From: Salinarimonas rosea DSM 21201
Lineage (GTDB): Bacteria > Pseudomonadota > Alphaproteobacteria > Rhizobiales > Beijerinckiaceae
Direction of reading: 5' to 3'
Length of the DNA: 64,000 nucleotides
Assembly: GCF_000429045.1 (NCBI RefSeq)
Contig: NZ_AUBC01000004.1
Location: forward strand, 124,001-188,000
A model generated the notes under the pieces. The model was not told the origin of the DNA. It worked only from the letters and a program-made list of their open reading frames with translations, and did no database searches. Positions 8,774-17,409 of the stretch are shown in pieces. The translations under genes and the position numbers were made by a program. The first letter of the stretch is position 1. Each line of letters begins with the position of its first letter.

Positions 8774-9352
8774 GTGGTCGTCCTCAACCGCATCTACACG
8801 AGAACCGGCGACCAGGGCACAACCGCGCTGGCCAGCGGCGAGCGCCGCCCCAAGCACGACCTGCGCATCGAGACCTACGGCACCGTCGACGAGACGAACG
8901 CCTGCATCGGCATGGCGCGCCTGCACACCTCCGGGCTGCCGGAGGTGGACGGCATGCTCGCGCGCATCCAGAACGACCTGTTCGATCTCGGCGCCGACCT
9001 CGCCACGCCGGACACCGGCGAGCCCCTGCCCTACGAGCCGCTGCGCATCGTCGAGGGCCAGGTCGAGCGGCTGGAGCGCGAGATCGACCAGCTGAACGCG
9101 GCGCTCTCGCCCCTGCGCTCCTTCGTCCTGCCCGGCGGCGCGCCCGCGGCCGCGGCGCTGCACCTCGCCCGCACCGTCTGCCGGCGCGCCGAGCGGCTGT
9201 GCACGGCGCTCGCCGGGAAGCCCGACGAGCCCGTCTCCGCCGCCGCCGTGAAATACCTCAACCGCCTCTCCGATTTCCTGTTCGTCGCGAGCCGCTGGGT
9301 GAACGCGCAGGGCGACGGCGACGTGCTGTGGGTGCCGGGGAAGACGCGGTGA
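8774..9352 (+). CDS. Cob(I)alamin adenosyltransferase, PduO type
   Basis: ATP:corrinoid adenosyltransferase, 192 residues, which makes adenosylcobalamin in the cytoplasm. The start is GTG at 8774, with AGGGAGG about 7 bases upstream. The N-terminal VLNRIYTRTGDQGTT is the ATP-binding loop of the PduO/MMAB family, followed by YGTVDETNACIG; RTVCRRAER and a C-terminal LNRLSDFLFVASRW complete the active-site helices. Adenosylcobalamin would serve methylmalonyl-CoA or ethylmalonyl-CoA mutases, which fits the acyl-CoA oxidation genes (etfBA, hydroxybutyryl-CoA dehydrogenase) immediately downstream. Confidence 0.93.
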   Translation: MVVLNRIYTRTGDQGTTALASGERRPKHDLRIETYGTVDETNACIGMARLHTSGLPEVDGMLARIQNDLFDLGADLATPDTGEPLPYEPLRIVEGQVERLEREIDQLNAALSPLRSFVLPGGAPAAAALHLARTVCRRAERLCTALAGKPDEPVSAAAVKYLNRLSDFLFVASRWVNAQGDGDVLWVPGKTR

Positions 9353-9790
9353 TGCGCCCCCGCCACTCCTGACGGGCTGCGGCCCTCCCGTGCGGATGCG
9401 CTACCTTGTTGCGATCCAACTCATCGGCGGCGATGACGGCGTCGTCGTCCGCGGCGTCCCGAGATCCTCGGCGTCGCGCCTGGGGACGTGCACGGTCTCC
9501 TCTCCGCCAAGGCCGGCACGCCGATCGCCCTGCTCGCACGAGCCGCCGAGGCCCTCGAGGCCCGCCTCCTGATCGGCCTCGAGCCCGCCCGGGACGGTGC
9601 GCAGAGCGGCGACGACCCGCCGCGCGCGATCTCGCGCGACGGGGAGCGATTGGCCTTTTTCGCGCGTTGACAAGGAAGAACGCGCCTCTGTACGGTCCGC
9701 ACGCCTTCGTATTCACGCCTCGCGAGGCCACGCCCGCGGGCGGCCGGCGGGGCGCGCGGCGCAGCGCACCACGACAAGGACGGTCAACAC
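9353..9790. other. Intergenic region before etfB, with a possible helix-turn-helix remnant
   Basis: Gap of 438 bp. On the plus strand from about 9461 to 9670 a frame reads EILGVAPGDVHGLLSAKAGTP and then LLARAAEALEARLLI, which faintly resembles the end of an Xre-type antitoxin or regulator domain, but it lacks a start and the first half, so it may be a decayed fragment or chance. The 3' end carries a candidate etfB promoter. No complete gene is seen. Confidence 0.3.
9667..9696 (+). promoter_or_regulatory. Candidate sigma-70 promoter for etfBA
   Basis: Consensus -35 TTGACA at 9667-9672, an 18-bp spacer, and a weak -10 TACGGT at 9691-9696, about 95 bp before the etfB ATG. The -35 is perfect but the -10 matches only three of six bases. 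Confidence 0.4.
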
Positions 9791-10540
9791 ATGAAGATCC
9801 TCGTGCCTGTGAAGCGGGTCGTCGACTACAACGTGAAGATCCGGGTCAAGCCGGACGGCTCCGGCGTCGACCTCGCCAACGTCAAGATGTCGATGAACCC
9901 CTTCGACGAGATCGCCGTCGAGGAGGCGATCCGGCTCAAGGAGAAGGGCAAGGCGACGGAAATCGTGGCCGTCTCGATCGGCCCCCAGCAGGCGCAGGAA
10001 ACGATTCGCACCGCTCTCGCCATGGGCGCCGATCGCGGCATCCTGGTGAAGACCGACGGCGTCGTCGAGCCGCTCGCCGTGGCGAAGATGCTCAAGGCGA
10101 TCGTGGCGAACGAGAGCCCGGATCTGGTCATCATGGGCAAGCAGGCGATCGACGACGACTGCAACCAGACCGGCCAGATGCTGGCGGCTCTCCTCGGCTG
10201 GGCGCAGGGCACCTTCGCCTCCAAGGTCGAGCCCGGCGAGGGCACGGTCGACGTGACACGCGAGGTCGACGGCGGCCTGCAGACTGTGTCGCTGAAGCTG
10301 CCGGCCATCGTCACGACGGACCTGCGCCTCAACGAGCCGCGCTACGCCAGCCTGCCCAACATCATGAAGGCGAAGAAGAAGCCGCTCGAGGAGACCTCGC
10401 CGGAGGCGCTCGGCGTCGACGTCGCGCCGCGCCTGACCGTGGTGAGCACGGCCGAGCCGCCCAAGCGCCAGGCCGGCGTCAAGGTAGGCTCCGTCGAGGA
10501 GCTGGTGCAGAAGCTCAAGAACGAAGCGGGAGTGCTCTGA
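9791..10540 (+). CDS. etfB: Electron transfer flavoprotein beta subunit
   Basis: Small subunit (249 residues) of the ETF heterodimer, which takes electrons from acyl-CoA and related dehydrogenases and passes them to ETF:ubiquinone oxidoreductase; it carries the AMP site. The N-terminus [20 protein letters not shown] is characteristic, as are [21 protein letters not shown], the [21 protein letters not shown] block and [21 protein letters not shown]. The etfA start follows 2 bases after the stop codon, so the two are translationally coupled. Confidence 0.97.
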   Translation: MKILVPVKRVVDYNVKIRVKPDGSGVDLANVKMSMNPFDEIAVEEAIRLKEKGKATEIVAVSIGPQQAQETIRTALAMGADRGILVKTDGVVEPLAVAKMLKAIVANESPDLVIMGKQAIDDDCNQTGQMLAALLGWAQGTFASKVEPGEGTVDVTREVDGGLQTVSLKLPAIVTTDLRLNEPRYASLPNIMKAKKKPLEETSPEALGVDVAPRLTVVSTAEPPKRQAGVKVGSVEELVQKLKNEAGVL

Positions 10541-10542
10541 TC

Positions 10543-11478
10543 ATGGCGATCCTCGTCCTCGCGGAACACGACAACGCGGCGCTCAAGGACGCGACGCACA
10601 AGACGCTCGCGGCCGCCGCCGCGATCGGCTCGCCGGTGCACGTCCTCGTCGCCGGCTCCGGTGCGGGTGCGGTCGCGCAGGCCGCCGCGACGCTCGACGG
10701 CGTCGAGAAGGTCCTCCACGCCGACTCGCCGGCCTACGAGCACTTCCTCGCCGAGCCGATCGCAGCGCTGATCGTCTCGCTCGCGGACGGCTACGACGCG
10801 CTCGTCGCGCCGGCCTCGACCACGGGCAAGAACGTGATGCCCCGCGTCGCGGCGCTGCTCGACGTGATGCAGGTCTCCGACATCATCGAGGTCGTCGCGC
10901 CCGACACGTTCGCGCGGCCGATCTACGCCGGCAACGCGATCCAGACGGTGACCTGCGCCGAGCCGAAGAAGGTGATCACGGTGCGCACCGCCTCCTTCCA
11001 GGCCGTCGGCACCGGCGGCTCGGCGGCGATCGAGACCGTGGGCGCCGTCGAGGATCCGGGCCTCTCGTCCTTCAAGGGCGAGGAGATCGCGCATTCCGAC
11101 CGCCCGGAGCTGACGTCCGCGAAGATCATCATCTCCGGGGGCAGGTCCCTGGGGTCGCGGGAGAATTTCGAGACCTACGTCGAGCCGATCGCCGACAAGC
11201 TCGGCGCGGCGATGGGCGCCTCGCGCGCGGCGGTCGACGCGGGATACGCGCCGAACGACTGGCAGGTCGGCCAGACCGGCAAGGTGGTGGCGCCCGACCT
11301 CTACATCGCGGTCGGCATTTCAGGCGCCATTCAGCATCTGGCGGGCATGAAGGATTCGCGCGTCATCGTCGCAATCAACAAGGACGAGGAGGCGCCGATC
11401 TTCCAGGTCGCGGACTACGGCCTGGTCGGCGACCTGTTCCAGATCCTGCCGGAGCTCGACGGCGCGCTGGGCAAGTGA
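10543..11478 (+). CDS. etfA: Electron transfer flavoprotein alpha subunit
   Basis: FAD-binding subunit of ETF, 311 residues from ATG at 10543 ([11 protein letters not shown]). The open frame extends far upstream through etfB in another frame, but the family N-terminus and the tight coupling to etfB fix this start. The C-terminal FAD domain is clear: [67 protein letters not shown]. It works with EtfB in fatty-acid and amino-acid oxidation. Confidence 0.97.
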   Translation: MAILVLAEHDNAALKDATHKTLAAAAAIGSPVHVLVAGSGAGAVAQAAATLDGVEKVLHADSPAYEHFLAEPIAALIVSLADGYDALVAPASTTGKNVMPRVAALLDVMQVSDIIEVVAPDTFARPIYAGNAIQTVTCAEPKKVITVRTASFQAVGTGGSAAIETVGAVEDPGLSSFKGEEIAHSDRPELTSAKIIISGGRSLGSRENFETYVEPIADKLGAAMGASRAAVDAGYAPNDWQVGQTGKVVAPDLYIAVGISGAIQHLAGMKDSRVIVAINKDEEAPIFQVADYGLVGDLFQILPELDGALGK

Positions 11479-11649
11479 ACACGGCTCGCAATCGCGGGCC
11501 GAATCGGGAATGACGGGCGCGGATCGCCCGCGGCGAAGGCCGTGGGCATCCGCGTCGGTTCGTGTCAGTCTGACGGCCGGGCCCGGCCGGTATCGCGCGG
11601 CCACCGGAGACCGGCGCCGCGGCGCGCATCGAGGAACGAGGAAGCTCTG

Positions 11650-12525
11650 ATGGAGATCAAGACGGTCGGCGTCATCGGCGCGGGTCAGATGGGCAACGGC
11701 ATCGCCCATGTCTGCGCGCTCGCGGGGCTCGACGTCCTCCTCAACGATCTCGACGAGGGCCGCGTCACCGCGGGCCTCGCGACGATCAACGGCAACATGA
11801 TGCGCCAGGTGGCGAAGGAGCTGATCTCCGAAGCCGACCGCAAGGCGGCGCTGGAGCGCATCCGCCCCGCGGTGGGGCTCGAGGCGCTGCGGCCGTCGGA
11901 CATCGTCATCGAGGCGGCGACCGAGAACGAGCAGGTCAAGCGCTCGATCTTCACGGCGCTCTGCCCCGTGCTGCGGCCCGAGACGATCATCGCCTCCAAC
12001 ACGTCGTCGATCTCGATCACCCGCCTCGCGGCCTCGACCGACCGGCCGGAGCGGTTCATCGGAATCCACTTCATGAATCCGGTGCCGCTGATGCAGCTCG
12101 TCGAGCTGATCCGCGGCATCGCCACCGAGGACCCCACGTTCGAGGCCTCGAAGGCTCTCATCGACAAGCTCGGCAAGGTGACGACGGTGGCGGAGGACTT
12201 CCCCGCCTTCATCGTCAACCGCATCCTGCTGCCGATGATCAACGAGGCGATCTACACGCTCTACGAGGGCGTCGGGTCCGTGGACGCCATCGACACCGCC
12301 ATGCGGCTCGGCGCGAACCACCCGATGGGCCCGCTCCAGCTCGCGGACTTCATCGGCCTCGATACGTGCCTGTCGGTGATGCAGGTGCTCCACGACGGCC
12401 TGGCCGACACCAAGTATCGGCCCTGCCCGCTTCTGGTGAAGTACGTGGAAGCCGGCTGGCTCGGCCGCAAGACGAAGCGTGGCTTCTACGACTATCGCGG
12501 CGAGCAGCCGATCCCGACGCGCTGA
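11650..12525 (+). CDS. hbd: 3-hydroxybutyryl-CoA dehydrogenase
   Basis: NAD(P)-dependent oxidoreductase (291 residues) that interconverts 3-hydroxybutyryl-CoA and acetoacetyl-CoA. The N-terminal Rossmann motif is VGVIGAGQMGNGIAHVCA; catalytic residues lie in IIASNTSSIS, FIGIHFMNPVPLM and VVAEDFPAFIVNRILLPMINEA. The C-terminal dimerisation domain includes LGANHPMGPLQLADFIGLD. ATG at 11650 follows GAGGAAG. It sits 171 bp after etfA in an order conserved in many alphaproteobacteria, consistent with butyrate, polyhydroxybutyrate or ethylmalonyl-CoA metabolism. Confidence 0.94.
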   Translation: MEIKTVGVIGAGQMGNGIAHVCALAGLDVLLNDLDEGRVTAGLATINGNMMRQVAKELISEADRKAALERIRPAVGLEALRPSDIVIEAATENEQVKRSIFTALCPVLRPETIIASNTSSISITRLAASTDRPERFIGIHFMNPVPLMQLVELIRGIATEDPTFEASKALIDKLGKVTTVAEDFPAFIVNRILLPMINEAIYTLYEGVGSVDAIDTAMRLGANHPMGPLQLADFIGLDTCLSVMQVLHDGLADTKYRPCPLLVKYVEAGWLGRKTKRGFYDYRGEQPIPTR

Positions 12526-12582
12526 ACCGCTGCGCGGATCGTGCCGAACGACGACGAATTCGTTCGCGGGCGTTTCCGGCCC

Positions 12583-12611
12583 TTGTGCCGGGGCGCCCGA
12601 TCGTCTATGTA
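12583..12611 (+). promoter_or_regulatory. Candidate promoter for the cold-shock gene
   Basis: TTGTGC (12583-12588), 17-bp spacer, TATGTA (12606-12611). This would give a leader of about 140 nt before the cold-shock ATG at 12761, a length usual for csp genes, whose leaders fold in a temperature-dependent way. Based on motif resemblance only. Confidence 0.35.
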
Positions 12612-12760
12612 AGGCGTACGATCTTTTGGCCGACTTGACGTGCCGTATCGTGCCGGCGCAGCCGCACGAGCGTTCGACTTCTCTTCCGAAATTTCGACGA
12701 CCCTGACCGCGCGGGCCTCGGGCACCGGCGCCTGCGCACCTATCTGACTGGATACGACTC

Positions 12761-12970
12761 ATGACGAACGGCACCGTGAAGTTCTACAACGACCAGAAGG
12801 GCTACGGATTCATCCAGCCCGACGACGGCTCCAAGGACGTGTTCGTGCACGCGACCGCGCTCGAGCGCGCCGGCATGCGCGGCCTCGTCGAGGGCCAGAA
12901 GGTGGCCTTCGACACGGCTCAGGATCGCCGCACCGGCAAGATCGCCGTGGACAACATCCAGGCCGCGTGA
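12761..12970 (+). CDS. Cold-shock domain protein (CspA family)
   Basis: Single-stranded nucleic-acid-binding chaperone of 69 residues, a complete cold-shock domain. RNP1 is KGYGFIQ and RNP2 is VFVHAT; the N-terminal [16 protein letters not shown] block is canonical. It probably melts RNA secondary structure under cold or stress. A strong terminator follows at 13000, but a small gene and a DUF6481-like gene come next on the same strand, an arrangement I recall from other Hyphomicrobiales, so partial read-through is possible. Confidence 0.95.
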   Translation: MTNGTVKFYNDQKGYGFIQPDDGSKDVFVHATALERAGMRGLVEGQKVAFDTAQDRRTGKIAVDNIQAA

Positions 12971-12999
12971 GGCCTCTGGCGCCCCGGCGCATGCGATTC

Positions 13000-13032
13000 G
13001 AGCCGCCCCCCATCGGGGGCGGCTCTCGTGTT
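13000..13032 (+). terminator. Terminator after the cold-shock gene
   Basis: 11-bp GC-rich inverted repeat (GAGCCGCCCCC, 13000-13010, and its complement at 13015-13025) with loop CATC, followed by TCGTGTTT. Confidence 0.8.
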
Positions 13033-13106
13033 TGATCGCTCCTGATCGAGGCTTACTCGATCGACAGCTGGCGCCGCGCCGCAGGCCGGCCGCCGAAAGG
13101 AGACAC

Positions 13107-13298
13107 ATGTCCCATCTCTACAAGGTCGGGCAGCGCGTCCGGCTCCTGCGCGCCCCCGTCCCCGACGGACGTTTCGGCGGCGCCGAGAGCTACGAGATCG
13201 TGCGCCTGATGCCGGCGGACCAGACCGGCGAAGCCTCCTACCGGGTGAAGGCCGGAACGTCCGAGCTCGCCGTGCGAGAGAGCGAGATCCAGTCATGA
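13107..13298 (+). CDS. Conserved small protein of unknown function
   Basis: A 63-residue soluble protein starting at ATG 13107 after the ribosome-binding site GAAAGGAG. It opens MSHLYKVGQRVRL and contains ESYEIVRLMPADQTGEASYRVK, which looks like a compact beta-rich fold and resembles a family I recall as widespread but uncharacterised in Hyphomicrobiales. No catalytic motif is visible. Its stop overlaps the next start (ATGA), so the two are translationally coupled; the position after a cold-shock gene suggests a stress or RNA-related role. Confidence 0.75.
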   Translation: MSHLYKVGQRVRLLRAPVPDGRFGGAESYEIVRLMPADQTGEASYRVKAGTSELAVRESEIQS

Positions 13299-13651
13299 GC
13301 GCGTATCGCGAGAAGAGCTTCACCGACCGCCAGAGCGACGCCGCGAGCGCCAAGCGCGCCATGCTGGAGCGCGCCAAGGCGAAGTCGCCGTCGAACGACC
13401 CCGCGGCCGCGCAGCGCCGTGCCGAGCGCGAGGCCGCCACCCGCGAGCGCGACGCCCGCCGCGCAGAGCGTGCGGCGACCCGTGCGGCCGAGGCCGAGCG
13501 GCTCGAGGCCGAGCGCGTCGCCCGCGAGGCCGAGGCGCGCGAGCGCGCCGCGACCGAGGAAGCGGACGCCGCGCAGCGCGAGGCCGACCTGCTCGCGCAG
13601 CAGAAGGCCGCCCGCGATGCCCGCTACGCGGCCCGCAAGGCCCGCAAGTAA
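13295..13651 (+). CDS. DUF6481-like charged coiled-coil protein
   Basis: A 118-residue protein that is almost all charged helix: an N-terminal conserved segment (SAYREKSFTDRQSDAASAKRA) followed by Arg/Ala/Glu repeats predicted to form one long coiled coil. It resembles the DUF6481 family, which I associate with sites next to cold-shock genes. The start overlaps the preceding stop by 4 bp. The high Arg content would permit nucleic-acid binding, but nothing in the sequence proves it. Confidence 0.7.
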   Translation: MSAYREKSFTDRQSDAASAKRAMLERAKAKSPSNDPAAAQRRAEREAATRERDARRAERAATRAAEAERLEAERVAREAEARERAATEEADAAQREADLLAQQKAARDARYAARKARK

Positions 13652-13666
13652 CCCGAAGGACACCGC

Positions 13667-14428
13667 GTGACGCCAACCAGCGCGTTTCCCCCGGCGCTCC
13701 CCGCCTCGCGGCTCTCGCCGCGCCGTCTCGCCGTCGCGGCGCGGTCGCGCGCCTTCGACCTCTACCTCGCGCTGTGGACGGGCCTGTTCGGCCTCGCGAT
13801 CCCGATCTTCGCCCTCCTCGGCTCGCCGAGGCCGGCGATCCGGGCGGCGACCCGGGTGTGGGTGCGCGGCGCGTTCCTCGGCCTGCGCGCCATCGTCGGG
13901 CTCGGCCATGTCGAGCGCGGGCGCGAGAACGTACCGGCCGGGCCCTGCCTCGTCGTGGCGAACCACCAGTCGACCTGGGAGACCTTCGCGGCCCTCGTGC
14001 TGTTCCCGGACGTCGCGATCGTCGCCAAGCAGGAGCTCCTGCAGATCCCGGTCTTCGGCTGGTACCTGCGTCGCTCCGGCATGATCGTGATCGACCGCGC
14101 CAGCGGCGGCAAGGCGCTGCGCGAGATGATCGAGCAGAGCCGCGCCACGCTGGCCGAGGGCCGCTCCGTGCTCATCTTCCCGGAAGGCACGCGCCGCGCG
14201 CCGTCCGACCCGATCGTGTTCAAGCGCGGGGCGGAGCTGCTCTACAAGGCGCTCGGCGTCCCGGCCCTGCCGATGGCCGTCGATTCGGGGCTGTACTGGC
14301 GCAGCCGCTCCCCGCGCCGCGCGGGCACGATCCGCGTCACCTACGCCGCGCCGATCGCCCCGGGCCTCTCCGCCTCCGCCTTCGCGGAAACCGCCGAGGC
14401 CGCGCTCGAGGCCGCGCGGCGGGCCTGA
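13667..14428 (+). CDS. plsC: 1-acyl-sn-glycerol-3-phosphate acyltransferase
   Basis: Inner-membrane acyltransferase (253 residues) that converts lysophosphatidic acid to phosphatidic acid. The start is GTG at 13667 with GAAGGA upstream. A hydrophobic helix spans about residues 32-50. Motif 1 reads NHQSTWE, an HX4E form instead of the more common HX4D; motif 3 is FPEGTRR. The gene is 15 bp after the DUF6481-like gene and may be co-transcribed with it. It is convergent with the large FAD/Fe-S gene. Confidence 0.88.
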   Translation: MTPTSAFPPALPASRLSPRRLAVAARSRAFDLYLALWTGLFGLAIPIFALLGSPRPAIRAATRVWVRGAFLGLRAIVGLGHVERGRENVPAGPCLVVANHQSTWETFAALVLFPDVAIVAKQELLQIPVFGWYLRRSGMIVIDRASGGKALREMIEQSRATLAEGRSVLIFPEGTRRAPSDPIVFKRGAELLYKALGVPALPMAVDSGLYWRSRSPRRAGTIRVTYAAPIAPGLSASAFAETAEAALEAARRA

Positions 14429-14453
14429 CGCGAGCGCACGGCGCGCACGAGGC

Positions 14454-17387
14454 TCACAGTCCCATCCGTTCCGCCAGCAGCTCGGCGACGTGGCGCGTCT
14501 CGCGCCCGGCGCCCTGCTCGATCTGCTCGCGGCACGAGAAGCCGTCGGCGAGGATCACGGTCTCGTCGCCCGCCTCCCGCACCATCGGCAGGATCACCCG
14601 CTCGCCGCAGGCCTGCGCCGTCTCGTAGCTCTCCTTCGCGAAGCCGAAGGAGCCGGCCATGCCGCAGCAGCCGGACGGCGCGATGCGGGCGTCGAGGCCG
14701 AGCTTCTCGAGCAGCGCCCGTTCGGCCGTGTCCTTCAGCACCGCATGGTGGTGACAGTGGATCTGGACGAGCGCCTCGTCCTCGATCCGCGGCAGGTCGA
14801 AACGGGCGTCGTTCGCCATCACGAAATCCGAGAAGTACGACACCTGGCCCGACAGCGCCCGCGCCCGCGAATCGTCCGGGAAGAGATTGACGAGCTCGTC
14901 CTTGAAGGCGGTGGTGCAGGCGGGCTCGAGCCCGATGATCGGCGTGCCGGCGGCGATCTCGTCCTTCAGCGACGTCAGCGTCTCGAACCAGAGGTTCTGC
15001 GCCGTGCGCAGGAAGCCCTCGGCGTAGAGCGCGCGCCCGCAGCACAGGCGCCGCGGCGGGATCTCGACGCGGTAGCCGGCGCGCTCCAGCACCTTCGTCG
15101 CCGCGATCAGCGTGTCCGGCCGGAAATGGTCGTTGAACGTGTCGGGCCAGATCAGCACGCGCTCGCCTCCGCGCGGCCGGTCCTCGCGGGCCTCGAACCA
15201 GGCGCGGAAGGTCTGCGGCGCGAAGGCGGGGATGGTGCGCTCCCGCGCGATGCCGCCGATGCTCTTCGCCAGCCCGGACAGGCCCGGCAGCCGCATGGCG
15301 AGGTTGACGAGCCGCGGCATCCGCGAGCCGAGCTTCGCCCACAGGTGGATGAGCCCCATGGAATAGGCCGCTCTCGGGCGCAGCTTGCCCTTGTAGTGGT
15401 GCGCCCGGAATTCCGCCTTGTAGGTCGCCATGTCGACGTTGACCGGGCAGTCGCTCTTGCAGCCCTTGCAGGCGAGGCACAAGGACAGCGCCTCCTCGAC
15501 CTTCTGCGCCTCGAACCCGCCTTCCATGGCGCCGCCGTGCAGCATCTCGAACAGGAGCCGGGCGCGCCCGCGGGTGGAATGCTCCTCCTCCCGCGTGACC
15601 ATGTAGCTCGGGCACATCACGCCGCCCTCGGAATCAAGCCGCCGGCACTTGCCCACACCGACGCAGCGCTCGGCGGCGGCGACGAAGCCGCCCTCCTCGT
15701 GGAAGGAGAAGAAGGTCCTGGGCTCCTCGGGCGCGTAGCGCGGGCCGAGCCGCAGGTTCGAGGTCGCCGGGTACGGGTCGAGGATCTTGCCCGGGTTCAT
15801 GAGGCCGTCGGGGTCCCAGATCTGCTTGAACTCGCGGAACGCGGCGAGCATCTCCGGGCCGTACATGCGCTCGAGCAGCTCGCCGCGCGCCTGCCCGTCG
15901 CCGTGCTCGCCCGACAGCGATCCGCCGTAGCGCACCACGAGATCGGCCGCCTCCGAAAGGAAGCGTGACCACTCGGCCACGCCGTCCTCGTGCTTCAGGT
16001 CGAACGAGACGCGGCAATGCACCAGGCCGTCGCCGAAATGGCCGTACATCGGCGAGACGTAGCCGTATTTCTCGTAGAGCGCCTGGAGGTCGCGGGTGTA
16101 GGCGCCGAGCTTCTCGGGGGGCACCGCCGTGTCCTCCCAGCCCTCCCAGGTCTCGGGGCGGTCGGGAATGTAGGCCGAGCCGGGCAGGCCCGCCTCGCGC
16201 ACGCTCCAGACCTTCGCCGCCTTCTCCGGCGCGGCGAGGACGCGCGCGGGCACGCCCTTCGCCTCGTAGGCGCGGCGGAGCGCGTGCGCCTTCTCCTCGG
16301 CCTCGGCGCGGTCGAAGGCGCCGAACTCGACCACGAGCCAGCTGTCACCCTCGGGGAGGACCGTCATGTCCTCCTCGTGCAGGTGCTTGCGCTGCATGGC
16401 GTCGACGAGGAAGCCGTCGACCCCCTCGATGGCGATCGGGCCATGCTCCCGGACGGCGACCACCTCGTCGGCGGCCTCGTAGATCGAGGCGAAGGAGAGC
16501 ACGCACAGCACCCGCTCGGGCGGGCTCTCGATCAGGTCGAGCGTGGCGCCGAGGATCGCGACGCAGGTGCCCTCGGTGCCGACGAGCGCCTTCGCGACGT
16601 CGAAACCGTGCTCCGGCAGGAGCTTGTCGAGATCGGCGAAACCGGAGACGCGGCGGGGGATGTCGGGATAGCCCTCGCGCAGCAGGCGGGCGTGCGTCTT
16701 CCGGAAGGCGTCGAGCTTGTCGTAGAGCTCCGCGCGGGGGCCGCCCTCGGCGCGGATCGCCGCGAGATCGGCGTCGGAAGTCTTGCCGACGGTGAGCCGC
16801 AGGCCCTGCGGCGTCACGAGGTCGAGCGCCTCGACGTTGTCCGCCGTCCGCTTGCCGATCACCGAATGCACGCCGCAGGAATTGTTGCCGATCATGCCCC
16901 CCAGCGTGTTGTGGCTGTGGGTCGCCGGATCGGGGCCGAAGGTGAGGTGATGGCGCTCGGCCTGCGCCCGCAGGACGTCGAGCACGCAGCCGGGCTCGAC
17001 CCGGGCGAGCCGTCGGGCGGGGTCGATCTCGAGCACGCGCCCGCAATGCTTCGACCAGTCGATCACGACGGCCGTGTTGGTGCACTGCCCCGCGAGCGAG
17101 GTGCCGCCGCCGCGCGAGAGGATCGGCGCCTTGTGGCGGGCCGCGATGCGCACCGCCTCGGCGGCGGCCTCGACGGAGCGCGGCACGACGACGCCGATCG
17201 GCACCTGGCGGTAATTCGACGAGTCGGTGGCGTAGAGCGCCCGGTCGCCATCGGAGAAGCGCACCTCGCCGTCGACATGCGCGGCGAGGTCGCGCGCGAG
17301 CGCATCCGCGTCCCCGTCGAAGCGCGCGGCCTCGGTGGCGATGCGGCCGGAGGCGGTGCGCTCGACGATCCGGGCGGGTGCGTTCAT
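14454..17387 (-). CDS. FAD-binding and Fe-S-binding oxidoreductase, YdiJ type
   Basis: A 977-residue fusion of a GlcD-like flavin half and a GlcF-like iron-sulfur half. FAD_binding_4 domain about 40-290 (APILSRGGGTSLAGQC, GGMIGNNSCGVHS), C-terminal FAD-oxidase domain to about 545, then two ferredoxin clusters (Cys in CVGVGKCRR and MCPSY; CLACKGCKSDCP) and two CCG domains (RRLCCGRALY, GCCGMAGSFGFA). E. coli YdiJ, of this architecture, oxidises D-2-hydroxyglutarate; D-lactate and glycolate oxidases are relatives, so the substrate here is an unidentified D-2-hydroxy acid. It is last in an apparent three-gene operon (22-bp gap), which suggests sugar-acid or hydroxy-acid use. Confidence 0.85.
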   Translation of the reverse strand: MNAPARIVERTASGRIATEAARFDGDADALARDLAAHVDGEVRFSDGDRALYATDSSNYRQVPIGVVVPRSVEAAAEAVRIAARHKAPILSRGGGTSLAGQCTNTAVVIDWSKHCGRVLEIDPARRLARVEPGCVLDVLRAQAERHHLTFGPDPATHSHNTLGGMIGNNSCGVHSVIGKRTADNVEALDLVTPQGLRLTVGKTSDADLAAIRAEGGPRAELYDKLDAFRKTHARLLREGYPDIPRRVSGFADLDKLLPEHGFDVAKALVGTEGTCVAILGATLDLIESPPERVLCVLSFASIYEAADEVVAVREHGPIAIEGVDGFLVDAMQRKHLHEEDMTVLPEGDSWLVVEFGAFDRAEAEEKAHALRRAYEAKGVPARVLAAPEKAAKVWSVREAGLPGSAYIPDRPETWEGWEDTAVPPEKLGAYTRDLQALYEKYGYVSPMYGHFGDGLVHCRVSFDLKHEDGVAEWSRFLSEAADLVVRYGGSLSGEHGDGQARGELLERMYGPEMLAAFREFKQIWDPDGLMNPGKILDPYPATSNLRLGPRYAPEEPRTFFSFHEEGGFVAAAERCVGVGKCRRLDSEGGVMCPSYMVTREEEHSTRGRARLLFEMLHGGAMEGGFEAQKVEEALSLCLACKGCKSDCPVNVDMATYKAEFRAHHYKGKLRPRAAYSMGLIHLWAKLGSRMPRLVNLAMRLPGLSGLAKSIGGIARERTIPAFAPQTFRAWFEAREDRPRGGERVLIWPDTFNDHFRPDTLIAATKVLERAGYRVEIPPRRLCCGRALYAEGFLRTAQNLWFETLTSLKDEIAAGTPIIGLEPACTTAFKDELVNLFPDDSRARALSGQVSYFSDFVMANDARFDLPRIEDEALVQIHCHHHAVLKDTAERALLEKLGLDARIAPSGCCGMAGSFGFAKESYETAQACGERVILPMVREAGDETVILADGFSCREQIEQGAGRETRHVAELLAERMGL

Positions 17388-17409
17388 GGAGGTCTCCTCG
17401 CGTGGTCGG

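Noticed and set aside
9406-10542. N-terminal extension of the etfA frame to 690 residues
   Set aside because: The extension runs in a different frame through etfB and lacks similarity to anything; the family start at 10543 is clear.
12635-12657. TTGACG at 12635 as the cold-shock promoter
   Set aside because: No acceptable -10 at 16-18 bp; the TTGTGC/TATGTA pair upstream is better.
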